From VMDJ01 sp965659945 (GTDB lineage: Bacteria; Pseudomonadota; Gammaproteobacteria; Chromatiales; Chromatiaceae), in assembly GCA_965659945.1 (NCBI GenBank), contig CBFHYJ010000016.1, positions 1 to 26,566 of the forward strand: 26,566 nt of DNA. Reading direction: 5' to 3'. How positions within the stretch are numbered: the first letter of the stretch is position 1; the number at the start of each line of letters is the position of its first letter. The position numbers and the translations under genes are program-made. Below, one piece after another: positions 16,304 to 22,654 of the stretch. Under the pieces are notes generated by a model. It did no database searches and was not told the DNA's origin. It saw only the letters and a program-made list of their open reading frames with translations.

Positions 16304-17062
16304 ATGGCAGGAACACAGCAGGGCGGAATTAATGCTCCTTTTGAGATGATGACCGTCTACGTATGGGAGCATCTGAAGAAGCAAGCCGGTAATTACGAAT
16401 TAAATTGGATCCATTACTACAACGATGGTGACCTTTTTGCGCACCTAACTTTCTTGTATGGCTCGCAGCTTTATCATGTGGGTTATTTAAACGAGCAAGG
16501 CGAGATGTTTCAGGATGAGGTAACTAATCCTGAATCGGTTGAAGGTTTGGCAGAGCAAACGGGCGGTAAGGCCTGTTTTATGCGACTACGTGTACTTAAG
16601 GACCGAGTAGAGGTGGTGGATAAAGGTTGGGGTCTGACTGATGGCTCAGATATGCGCATTCCAATGGATCCTGATGCGATTAGTTATGATCAGCCAGTCG
16701 AATTATCTGATCTGGAGCTCACTGATGTTGGTGGCAATATTCTTCAATCAAAGCTTGAAGAGATGGGCTATAAAGTGACCTTCCGCATGCGCTGGGTGAA
16801 TTGGATGGTGATCTCACGCAACGAAAGTAATGAACGAGTGGTGTTTGCAGTCGAGCGAAACCGTCGAGAGCCGCCAATGAAGCCGGCAGATTTTGATCAA
16901 GATACCTCCTGGAAGGATGAATTCACTGCCAATCATTTTGTCAGCATAGCTCTGGCAAGTGAGCATGATCCCTTTGATCCTGAGGCAAAAGAGGGCGTGC
17001 CGTTATATCGTGGCCAGGGTGTGCATTCAGTGATTGTTTGGCCTGATGCTATGAAATCCTAA
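16304..17062 (+). CDS. Hypothetical protein, 252 aa
   Basis: I do not recognise the family. ATG 16304 has TGAGGATTGG ahead (GAGG at 16294). The protein is acidic, soluble and without signal peptide or membrane span. The N-terminal half alternates short strands rich in Trp and Tyr (FEMMTVYVWEHL, NYELNWIHYYNDGDLFAHLT, SQLYHVGYLNEQGEMF), suggesting a beta-rich fold; a later part has LEEMGYKVTFRMRWVNWMVI and a segment ending in HSVIVWPDAMK. Codon use fits the neighbours. It is followed by the hairpins at 17112 and 17155. Confidence 0.75.
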   Translation: MAGTQQGGINAPFEMMTVYVWEHLKKQAGNYELNWIHYYNDGDLFAHLTFLYGSQLYHVGYLNEQGEMFQDEVTNPESVEGLAEQTGGKACFMRLRVLKDRVEVVDKGWGLTDGSDMRIPMDPDAISYDQPVELSDLELTDVGGNILQSKLEEMGYKVTFRMRWVNWMVISRNESNERVVFAVERNRREPPMKPADFDQDTSWKDEFTANHFVSIALASEHDPFDPEAKEGVPLYRGQGVHSVIVWPDAMKS

Positions 17063-17068
17063 AAGCCC

Positions 17069-17180
17069 TTGCTTTTGTCCGGATATGGTCTATCTTAACT
17101 TATAGGATGGTGGTTGAAGTGATGTTCTCATCAGTGCAACCTCCTAAAAGACTGGCCCCACCTCAGTGGGGCATTTTTTT
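17069..17180 (+). ncRNA. Candidate small RNA between promoter-like boxes and terminator
   Basis: TTGCTT (17069-17074) and TATCTT (17091-17096), spaced 16 bases, form a promoter-like pair. Downstream a hairpin pairs GGTTG (17112-17116) with CAACC (17137-17141) and, inside it, TGATG with CATCA around a TTCT loop. The terminator at 17155-17180 ends it. A transcript of roughly 75-80 bases is possible. The hairpins may instead be the 3' end of the 252-aa gene's mRNA. Confidence 0.3.
17155..17180 (+). terminator. Rho-independent terminator
   Basis: GCCCCAC (17155-17161), loop CTCA, GTGGGGC (17166-17172), then A and seven T (17174-17180). It serves the 252-aa gene or the candidate small RNA. There is no T tract on the other strand, so it does not serve the convergent zinc-ribbon gene. 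Confidence 0.92.
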
Positions 17181-17189
17181 GCGCTAAAT

Positions 17190-17378
17190 TCAGCCAGCTG
17201 CCATATCTGCGCCACAACATTGCGGGCTTTTGATTTTGCCATCACACTGCGGGCACTTAGAGATCTGAACTTCTGAGCCATCATCAAGGGTCAGCGTGTC
17301 ATTTACTAGCTCAGCATTGCACTTAGCGCAGGTCGCGTTGACGGCCATGCCGCAAACATTACAAGAATATGTAGACAT
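17190..17378 (-). CDS. Small zinc-ribbon protein, 62 aa
   Basis: Has four pairs or near-pairs of Cys: CNVCG (residues 6-10), CAKC (17-20), CPQC (42-45) and PQCCG near residues 52-55, laid out as two zinc-ribbon knuckles around a short strand region (LVNDTLTLDDGSEVQISK). GGAGAAAA ahead of the ATG (minus strand) is a good ribosome site. Similar short zinc-ribbon proteins occur in marine gammaproteobacteria, but I know of no function. Cytosolic; nucleic-acid or protein binding is possible. Confidence 0.75.
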   Translation of the reverse strand: MSTYSCNVCGMAVNATCAKCNAELVNDTLTLDDGSEVQISKCPQCDGKIKSPQCCGADMAAG

Positions 17379-17417
17379 AATTTTCTCCTTCTAAACGAAA
17401 GATAGATGAAAACACAA

Positions 17418-17461
17418 AAACCACCATCAAGAAAATAATGGGGTTTTTATGTTGGTGGTTT
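17418..17461. repeat. Inverted repeat AAACCACCA / TGGTGGTTT
   Basis: Perfect 9-base arms at 17418-17426 and 17453-17461, separated by 26 bases that include GGGGTTTTT. It sits about 40 bases upstream of the zinc-ribbon gene start (minus strand). It could be an operator, a terminator for leftward transcription, or part of an element end together with the repeats just to its right. Confidence 0.6.
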
Positions 17462-17463
17462 AC

Positions 17464-17520
17464 CCATAAGTTGGCACTTTCATGGAACCATAAAGTGGCA
17501 ATTATCCACTTCACCATAAG
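17464..17520. repeat. Three CCATAA direct repeats with AAGTGG/CCACTT dyad; possible decayed IS end
   Basis: CCATAAG (17464-17470), CCATAAA (17488-17494) and CCATAAG (17514-17520) recur at spacings of 24 and 26 bases, and GTTGGCAC / AAGTGGCA follow the first two. AAGTGG (17493-17498) and CCACTT (17506-17511) form a dyad. Several short repeats about 25 bases apart with an AGTGGCA core are what terminal regions of IS21-type elements look like, but no transposase gene is present. Remnant end is only an inference. Confidence 0.3.
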
Positions 17521-17544
17521 TCACACCTAGGATTTCCTTTAGAT

Positions 17545-17930
17545 TTAACCTAAATGGGAAAATATATTCAGCTGGTTAGTTAGCAATCCTCTTGCAGTTT
17601 TAATGCCTAAATATTGGCCGTATTTCCCTTTTCTTGAGAATAAAAGTTCCTTAATTCCATCAAAAGCCTTTATGGGTACGAAACACACACCCTCATGTGC
17701 CGAATCAAGGGGTGCACTTTTACGTTGCATTGAACCGATAGCATCACAATAGAGTGTTGGATCGTATCGGGCATCGCCAATTGTTTTTGGCAGATAGTCC
17801 CTTCCGTAGATATGCATACGTACCTCATGCCCCACCCAAATAGCATCATCACCTTCTTCTTCGTGAATGTAATGTCCGATGACACTTAAGTAGGTTTTTG
17901 AATCAATAATCAGATCGCTATCATCTAAAT
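17545..17930 (-). pseudogene. 5'-truncated ORF ending at a tRNA fragment
   Basis: A continuous minus-strand frame is open from 17994 to the stop at 17545. From the tRNA fragment onward it reads like real protein (NLDDSDLIIDSKTYLSVIG, HYIHEEEGDDAIWVGHEV, then RMHIYGRDYLPKTIGDARYD and a C-terminal GKYGQYLGIKTARGLLTNQL), about 128 residues. There is no ATG or good start before an internal GTG at 17835, and the coding-like sequence begins exactly at the 3' end of the tRNA-Arg fragment. I infer that the N-terminal part was lost or separated by recombination there. Family not recognised. A short intact gene from GTG 17835 (96 aa) is the alternative. Confidence 0.6.
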
Positions 17931-17932
17931 TG

Positions 17933-17975
17933 CGCGCCCGGAGGGAGTCGAACCCCCGGCCTCTGTCTCCGGAGG
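17933..17975 (-). other. 3' half of a tRNA-Arg(CCG) gene; likely attachment-site remnant
   Basis: Read on the minus strand: anticodon loop CTCCGGA (17974-17968, anticodon CCG), 3' anticodon stem GACAG, variable loop, T arm GGGGG-TTCGACT-CCCTC, acceptor strand CGGGCGC (17940-17934) and a G discriminator, without encoded CCA. It matches the known bacterial tRNA-Arg(CCG) 3' half closely. The 5' side (TTTTC opposite GACAG) no longer pairs, and no D arm or 5' acceptor strand is found to the right, so it is not a working tRNA. A 3'-half duplication broken at the anticodon loop is the usual product of tyrosine-recombinase integration into a tRNA gene. Confidence 0.82.
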
Positions 17976-18097
17976 AAAAGAATCTATGGATACTCTATTT
18001 AAATACAATAGGCTGGGTGGATAATTATGTTGGTGTGTAGATTATGTATACGACGAAAAGAGTGGTGATGTTTGCTACTGATCAGTGGCTTAGCGGT

Positions 18098-18676
18098 TTA
18101 TACGTTTGAGCCTTTCTTTCCGTTAAGCATGCTTCGGATTAAATTTTCTCCGTGTTGAACACTTGCAAGTAAGACACCTGCGATATGTAAGAAGACTAAA
18201 AGCAAGGTGAGGTTCGCGAAGAACTCATGTGTCTCCTCAAGTGGGTCGTTTAAATACGCAGGCCAATTTGCGACATAGCTCGCTAAAAGACCCTGTTGAT
18301 CTTCCAAGCCAAAGTAAAGCATACCTGTAATGCCGGTGAGTAATAGGGATAGCAGTAAAGTAATTACCATCGCGCCGCCCGCAGGGTTGTGACCGATATA
18401 TCTGTTTGCCTTAAACGATGCGATATCTTTCAAGTATTGAATAACCGCCTTAGGTGGTTTAACAAAGTCAGAGAATCTTGCGTATTGCGTGCCAATCAGT
18501 CCCCAGATAATTCTGAAACCAATCAATCCAAGAATGAGATAGCCCGAATATTCATGGAGAGTCATGAAGTCATCTTCTGTGATGTATGCGATGACAAAGG
18601 CGGAGGCTAAACTCCAGTGAAAAACTCTGACTAGTGGATCCCAAACGCGGATGGTGTGTTTTACCGAATCAGTCAT
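18098..18676 (-). CDS. Cytochrome b561-type membrane protein
   Basis: A 192-residue inner-membrane cytochrome b of the b561/Ni-Fe-hydrogenase b-subunit type. Four membrane spans are visible, with candidate heme ligands His20 (VFHW), His41 (LHEYSGY), and two or more His late in the protein (EETHEFF, VFLHIAGV). It should pass electrons between the quinone pool and periplasmic c-type cytochromes. It is the last gene of the minus-strand unit with the SHP- and DHC-like genes; genomes known to carry SHP and DHC often encode such a cytochrome b beside them, so it is probably their quinol partner. Confidence 0.9.
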   Translation of the reverse strand: MTDSVKHTIRVWDPLVRVFHWSLASAFVIAYITEDDFMTLHEYSGYLILGLIGFRIIWGLIGTQYARFSDFVKPPKAVIQYLKDIASFKANRYIGHNPAGGAMVITLLLSLLLTGITGMLYFGLEDQQGLLASYVANWPAYLNDPLEETHEFFANLTLLLVFLHIAGVLLASVQHGENLIRSMLNGKKGSNV

Positions 18677-18677
18677 A

Positions 18678-18869
18678 TTAATCAGCTAAAAGCTCTTTTT
18701 CATACTTTGACAAAAGCGCCTTGTTCATTTGAATGGTCTCTTCTAATCGCAGTTTGTAAAACGTATGTTCGAGATTGGAGTAGAAAGGTCCTTGTAACGA
18801 TTTCTCTAGGCGATCAATTACTACTCGAAGCTTTTCAATCCTAGCGTTAAGACTCTCTGGGTCGGTCAT
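18678..18869 (-). CDS. Small coiled-coil hypothetical protein, 63 aa
   Basis: All-helical and highly charged, with heptad-like spacing (LNARIEKLRVVIDRLEKSL, then LRLEETIQMNKALLSKYEKEL). No signal peptide or membrane span. It starts 5 bases after the LuxR-type gene and ends 1 base before the cytochrome b gene, so it is firmly inside the operon. It may bind the cytosolic face of the cytochrome or the helical linker of the membrane regulator; neither is shown. Confidence 0.65.
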   Translation of the reverse strand: MTDPESLNARIEKLRVVIDRLEKSLQGPFYSNLEHTFYKLRLEETIQMNKALLSKYEKELLAD

Positions 18870-18874
18870 GTGAA

Positions 18875-19366
18875 TCAGCCAAGTAAGTCTTCAACAAAAT
18901 AAGAGGTAAGCTCAGCCCTATTTTGTAACCCAGATTTTTGATAAATCGCATTGGATTGACTTTTAACGGTGCCCGGCTTGGTATTCCGCGCCTCAGATAT
19001 TTCAAGGATAGAAAGTCCTTTAATAAGAAGCCAAGCAACTTCTTTCTCTGATTCAGACAGCTTCCATTGTTCAAAATGATCGTTTATTACACTAACCAGT
19101 TGGCCTGTAGCGGCATCTAGTGCCTGTTTTTGTACTTGATGTGCGCGTAGCAATGATTTTATTTGAAAGCTAAGTGCTGTCAGTGCTACCAGAATGATTA
19201 GTACTGAGGATATTTCAAGCGTGCTATGGGAGATGTGACCAAATGTGACATCTACTAAAAACACATCAGCAATCACATCGATGACAAAGAAAACGGCAGC
19301 AATGGTTAGCATGACCATTGATGCTATTAACGCTTTTAGCGAAGTGCTTATACTATTAATATTCAT
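18875..19366 (-). CDS. Membrane-anchored LuxR/GerE-type transcription regulator
   Basis: A 163-residue protein with two membrane spans (about residues 11-38 and 47-67), a helical linker (70-95) and a C-terminal GerE helix-turn-helix (100-163): LSESEKEVAWLLIKGLSILEISEA, then GTVKSQSNAIYQKSGLQNRAELT. There is no receiver domain, so control must come through the membrane or a partner. It lies between the cytochrome genes of one operon, suggesting that it senses redox state or a ligand bound by them and controls the operon. The dyad at 20418-20432 between the divergent operons is a candidate binding site. Assignment of HTH sure; sensing inferred. Confidence 0.87.
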   Translation of the reverse strand: MNINSISTSLKALIASMVMLTIAAVFFVIDVIADVFLVDVTFGHISHSTLEISSVLIILVALTALSFQIKSLLRAHQVQKQALDAATGQLVSVINDHFEQWKLSESEKEVAWLLIKGLSILEISEARNTKPGTVKSQSNAIYQKSGLQNRAELTSYFVEDLLG

Positions 19367-19383
19367 TGTTATCTCGCGTTTTA

Positions 19384-19887
19384 TTAATCGTCATCATAAC
19401 CGCCTCTTTCAGCGTCTATATGACAAGCGGTGCAATTAGATTTTGATTTCACTTTTGTCGATGACCAAGTGTCATCGCTGAAGCGCCTATGTTCTCTTTT
19501 CCAGTAAGGTGTTTCGGTGATCCTGGTGATGATGGTGTTGTTATCAAGATTTCGAGTAAATTTGTTACCGAACCATCCATTATCAGCAGCATGTCCGGTC
19601 AGATAACGGGAAATGTCATCTTGGGTTTTGGCATCTAAACTTGCATCTTCTCCAAAATGATCTTGTAGGTTGGACATGATTTTCCCCCAAGATGCTTTGG
19701 GTAGCATCTCTGGAGAGTAAGCTAAATGACATGCGCTACATTCATTATATGTGACACTGTCTTTTGGCACTGGGGTGTAGTACTCATCAGCGGCAGCAAT
19801 AGAGCTGATGCACAGTGCGGCAGCAAGTCCGAGATATGCGAAATTAGAATGTAGTTGTTTCTTCATTTTGAATAAGTTCCGAGTCAT
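19384..19887 (-). CDS. Diheme cytochrome c (DHC type)
   Basis: Periplasmic protein of up to 167 residues with two c-type heme sites, CSACH near residue 50 and CTACH near 155, and a signal peptide ending SIAAA-DEYY. In between is a segment typical of DHC (SWGKIMSNLQDHFGEDASLD, then YLTGHAADNGWFG, and ITETPYWKREHR). DHC is the known redox partner of SHP in Rhodobacter and Shewanella. The ATG at 19887 overlaps the shp stop by 4 bases (ATGA); the ATG at 19866 with GGAA ahead gives a more usual signal peptide and could be the true start. Confidence 0.88.
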   Translation of the reverse strand: MTRNLFKMKKQLHSNFAYLGLAAALCISSIAAADEYYTPVPKDSVTYNECSACHLAYSPEMLPKASWGKIMSNLQDHFGEDASLDAKTQDDISRYLTGHAADNGWFGNKFTRNLDNNTIITRITETPYWKREHRRFSDDTWSSTKVKSKSNCTACHIDAERGGYDDD

Positions 19888-20303
19888 TGTTGAAACATGA
19901 AGGTTAAGAAGTCGCCTTTTTCAAGCGGCGTACATTCTCGGTTTAAAACAGTATTGCAGTTGCGCCTAAACCATTTCTCGATTTTTTTATAGTTGGTGTA
20001 TCTCTCGCTATTTACAGAGGGTGCCATGGGTTTGATGGCTTTGCCTGAGCGTGTTTTTCCAGAGGAGCGAGGGTCTTTGGTGTGGCAAGAGGTGCAGTAG
20101 GGTGTTCTCTGATGACCGGTAGTGCTATTAAAGTAGAGTTGCTTACCACGCTCTGCTGAGAAGTCTTCTGAATAGCCAGCACTCTTCGATTCTCGCTCAT
20201 AACGCGACAGTATTGATTCTTTGCTCTCTGCAAGTGCGGAAGCGCAAATGGCTAGGAGGCAGATGCTAGCAATTAGTCTGATGAATGAGGATGGCAAAGT
20301 CAT
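19884..20303 (-). CDS. SHP-type monoheme cytochrome c (DUF1924)
   Basis: A 139-residue exported protein: signal peptide ending ALA-ESKE, then one heme site CTSCHTKDPR with the distinctive following GKTRSGKAIKPMAP, a VNSERYTNYKKIEKWFRRNC block, and ECTPLEKGDFLTFMF. This order matches DUF1924, the sphaeroides heme protein family, whose heme iron loses an Asn ligand on reduction and binds oxygen or NO. First gene of the minus-strand unit shp-dhc-luxR-orf63-cytb; GGA lies 6 bases before the ATG. The divergent caspase gene starts 167 bases away. Confidence 0.87.
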   Translation of the reverse strand: MTLPSSFIRLIASICLLAICASALAESKESILSRYERESKSAGYSEDFSAERGKQLYFNSTTGHQRTPYCTSCHTKDPRSSGKTRSGKAIKPMAPSVNSERYTNYKKIEKWFRRNCNTVLNRECTPLEKGDFLTFMFQQ

Positions 20304-20347
20304 TTATCCAGTAATGAGATTCTGGCTAAGATTTTGAGGCAGCCTGA

Positions 20348-20434
20348 TTGGTAAATAAACCAACTAAAGTGCTGAAACTCCGAATATAAACTTTGGTTTA
20401 TGCCCAATAAAGACAGCTAAACCATTGGTTTATG
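20348..20434. promoter_or_regulatory. Operator-like cluster of TGGTTTA boxes between divergent operons
   Basis: The 7-mer TGGTTTA occurs four times in 77 bases: reverse at 20356-20362, forward at 20394-20400, reverse at 20418-20424 and forward at 20426-20432. The last two form the perfect dyad TAAACCA-T-TGGTTTA. The first lies in TTGGTAAATAAACCAA (20348-20363), itself a near dyad. Such a set in the 167-base divergent region is best read as regulator binding sites. The clearest -10 is TATAAA at 20385-20390 (+), but no good -35 fits it. Which operon is controlled, and by what, is inferred only. Confidence 0.6.
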
Positions 20435-20470
20435 GTCCCTAATCCACAAAAGAGGCTAGTCTTAATAACA

Positions 20471-21688
20471 ATGAAAAAAATCATCCCTCTATTTTTAGCA
20501 TCGCTTCTGTTTTTTACAGGAACTCACGTGCTGTTGTCATTTTCTCCTACTGCTGGAGTTGCTTTCGCTGATGGTGATGGAGGCGGCGACGGTGATGGTG
20601 ATGGTGACGGGGATGGTGATAGCGGTGACGATGGCGGCGGTGATGGCGGCGGTGATGGCGGCGGTGATGTAGATGAGGCTGACTTACTAGACTACTTAGA
20701 TGGTCTGGAAGGATCTAGTCATTTGGTTTTATATAACAATCAGGGTCGTAATATATCGCCTGAGGAAGAGGCTAAGCTTATAGCTCAATCTTGGAATGGT
20801 GTTGCAGTTAATGGTTATCGCTTTGCGCAAAAACCTCTAGTCCCAATTGTTAGGTCACCCATATCTGAGCGGTTGACAAAAAACGCAGTTAACCCGTTAG
20901 ACACTATTGCGTACAAGCGTATCTATACAAACACAGAGGATGATGTTGCGGTAATTGTTGCTAACCGCAATTATTCAAAATTCTCAGGCTCAATACCTAA
21001 TAACGATCCCGCATCAGCTGATGCTCGTGGATTTGAGCGATTTGCCATTGAGGGTCTCGGCATTAAGCCAGGGAATGTGCTGTGGTTAAAAGAAGCTTCG
21101 TTGGGGCAGTTGAATCGTACCTTTGGTACTAAGAACCAAGCTCAAGGTCAGCTGTCTGATTGGGTAAAGCCGGGCAAGTCACGTGTCTATGTTTACTATG
21201 CAGGGCATGGTGCACCTGGAAATGACCAAGATGGTTTTTTAGTGCCTGTTGATGCCGATGGCTCTCGATTAGCTTTAAGCGGCTACCGTTTAAGCACCCT
21301 GTATGAAAATTTAAGCTTACTTGACACCAGAAGCACATGGGTTGTTTTAGAGTCATGTTTTAGTGGTGCGTCACAAAATGGCAGCATCATTTCAAATGCT
21401 TCTCCTATCTTTGCTCGTACTAGCACAGTGAAGCCGCCAAAAGGATTAACAGTGTTTAGTGCTGCTGCGGCGAATCAAATCGCTTCATGGTCAATCGATA
21501 AGCAGTACAGCATCTTTACACATGCTTTCTTGAAAGCGATGAGTGGTGAAGCAGATGAGGTTGGCGATAAGAACGGTAAAGTATCTTTAGAAGAAATTAA
21601 GGCGTATCTAAAAGAAAACGTAAGTTATTGGGCGCGTCGCCATTATGGGCGAGATCAATTTGCTGAAGTGTATGGAGAAAGGTTATGA
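20471..21688 (+). CDS. Secreted caspase-like (peptidase C14) protein with Asp-Gly repeat
   Basis: A 405-residue prokaryotic caspase homologue. Signal peptide to about residue 33 (cleavage AFA-DGDG), a Gly/Asp repeat (34-66), a spacer, then the p20-like caspase domain from about residue 155: DVAVIVANRNYSKF, strand KSRVYVYYAGHGAPG with catalytic His246, and TWVVLESCFSGAS with catalytic Cys296. A C-terminal EF-hand-like loop (GDKNGKVSLEEI) follows, with a non-canonical first position. I chose ATG 20471, which opens the signal peptide, over ATG 20432, which overlaps the operator boxes. The gene overlaps the next lipoprotein gene by 4 bases. Export makes it unlike the cytosolic caspases of phage-defence systems. 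Confidence 0.88.
   Translation: MKKIIPLFLASLLFFTGTHVLLSFSPTAGVAFADGDGGGDGDGDGDGDGDSGDDGGGDGGGDGGGDVDEADLLDYLDGLEGSSHLVLYNNQGRNISPEEEAKLIAQSWNGVAVNGYRFAQKPLVPIVRSPISERLTKNAVNPLDTIAYKRIYTNTEDDVAVIVANRNYSKFSGSIPNNDPASADARGFERFAIEGLGIKPGNVLWLKEASLGQLNRTFGTKNQAQGQLSDWVKPGKSRVYVYYAGHGAPGNDQDGFLVPVDADGSRLALSGYRLSTLYENLSLLDTRSTWVVLESCFSGASQNGSIISNASPIFARTSTVKPPKGLTVFSAAAANQIASWSIDKQYSIFTHAFLKAMSGEADEVGDKNGKVSLEEIKAYLKENVSYWARRHYGRDQFAEVYGERL
20574..20670 (+). repeat. Gly-Asp codon repeats inside the caspase gene
   Basis: Hexamer-like GGTGAT/GGTGAC units (about 20590-20620) are followed by three perfect tandem copies of the 12-mer GATGGCGGCGGT (20630-20665). The units keep the reading frame when copies are gained or lost, so the Asp-Gly linker length is likely to vary between strains. 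Confidence 0.85.
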
Positions 21689-22653
21689 GGTTATTACGAA
21701 CTTTCTTTGTGCTAGGCGCAGTTTTATTGGTAACAGGATGCAATAGCGTTTCCGTGAGAAACCCTGGTGTTGCATTGCAGAATACGCCGCCTTCCCAGCT
21801 GCCTAGTTACAACATTGGTGACATGTTCGTTTTTGATGATGGCTATATTGAGCGAGTGATTGGGGTTGCTGATGATTCTGTCGAATGGGAGGCGGCAAAC
21901 GGTCATTTACAGTATCGCTCCCATCGGGGTTTCTTTATTCCTCGTCTCGGTTGGGAAACTGAGAAGAGTAAGGGAGTAGGATATGTTTCTAGAGGTACTG
22001 ATTTAAATGCACTATGGCCTTTAACCCCTGGTAGCGATCAGCGTTTTGTTACCTATTACCAAGTGACAGATAAGCAAGCAGGATCAGTAAAGCCTGTTGA
22101 TGTCGTTTGGCGATGTGACGTTCTATCCGCAGAGCGAATTGAAGTGTCTGCAGGGGTTTTCGATACCATTCCGGTCGAGTGTGGTCGGTATAGCAGTAGT
22201 TCAAATAAACAATGGCAAACGCGTATTTGGTATTTTGCTCCGAGTGTCGGTCATTATGTACGTGTCGTGGATGAGTTGCAGGCTGCCACATTAAGGCCTT
22301 ATCGGGTTATTCAGAGGGACTTGGCGCTATATGTTCCTGCGTTAAGTGGTGTTTCAGCTATTGAAAGAGAGCAGCTTGAGTTTCATTTTCAAAATGCACT
22401 AGAAACCTTAACGAGTGGTTCTGCATCAGAATGGACTAATGATACTGAGACAGTAGGTCAAACCATCTCGCTTACAAGAAGTTTTGTCACTACAGATAAT
22501 AAGTTCTGTCGTGAATTCTCAATGAGTTTTAAAGAACATGGATCAAGTCGTCAGTTCGATGCGACTGCATGTAAAACCAGTAATTCATGGCGTTATGCGG
22601 TGGCAAGAGGAAAGCTAGCTGGCCTGCACCCATCGATTCAGGGTGCCAATTAG
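21685..22653 (+). CDS. Lipoprotein of unknown family, 322 aa
   Basis: Type II signal peptide with lipobox VTGC (Cys19) and N after the Cys, so outer-membrane retention is expected. The rest is beta-rich, with many short strands (NIGDMFVFDDGYIERVIG, DSVEWEAANGHLQYRSHRG, FDTIPVECGRYSS, KQWQTRIWYFAPSVGHYVRV). The last pattern resembles bacterial proteins in which a Cys-containing strand is followed by WYAPxVG-x-VK, but I cannot name the family. The start overlaps the caspase stop (ATGA) and the next gene follows one base after its stop, so the genes are translationally coupled. Confidence 0.8.
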   Translation: MRLLRTFFVLGAVLLVTGCNSVSVRNPGVALQNTPPSQLPSYNIGDMFVFDDGYIERVIGVADDSVEWEAANGHLQYRSHRGFFIPRLGWETEKSKGVGYVSRGTDLNALWPLTPGSDQRFVTYYQVTDKQAGSVKPVDVVWRCDVLSAERIEVSAGVFDTIPVECGRYSSSSNKQWQTRIWYFAPSVGHYVRVVDELQAATLRPYRVIQRDLALYVPALSGVSAIEREQLEFHFQNALETLTSGSASEWTNDTETVGQTISLTRSFVTTDNKFCREFSMSFKEHGSSRQFDATACKTSNSWRYAVARGKLAGLHPSIQGAN

Positions 22654-22654
22654 T

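Noticed and set aside
17670..17885. Alternative 71-codon minus-strand frame overlapping the truncated ORF
   Set aside because: Begins with an ATG but reads Met/Lys/Val-rich nonsense in another frame; the 17545 frame looks like real protein over a longer span.
17933..18010. A complete tRNA-Arg gene
   Set aside because: The anticodon stem is mispaired and no D arm or 5' acceptor strand is found on the 5' side, so only the 3' half is present.
19866..20303. Minus-strand 73-codon frame inside shp (20012-20233)
   Set aside because: Shadow frame; the DUF1924 frame has signal peptide, heme motif and family blocks.
20348..20434. CRISPR-like spaced repeats
   Set aside because: The repeated unit is only 7 bases, occurs in both orientations and has uneven spacing; no cas genes are present.
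20432..20470. Earlier ATG start of the caspase gene
   Set aside because: It would put 13 residues ahead of a clean signal peptide and place the start inside the operator-like dyad.
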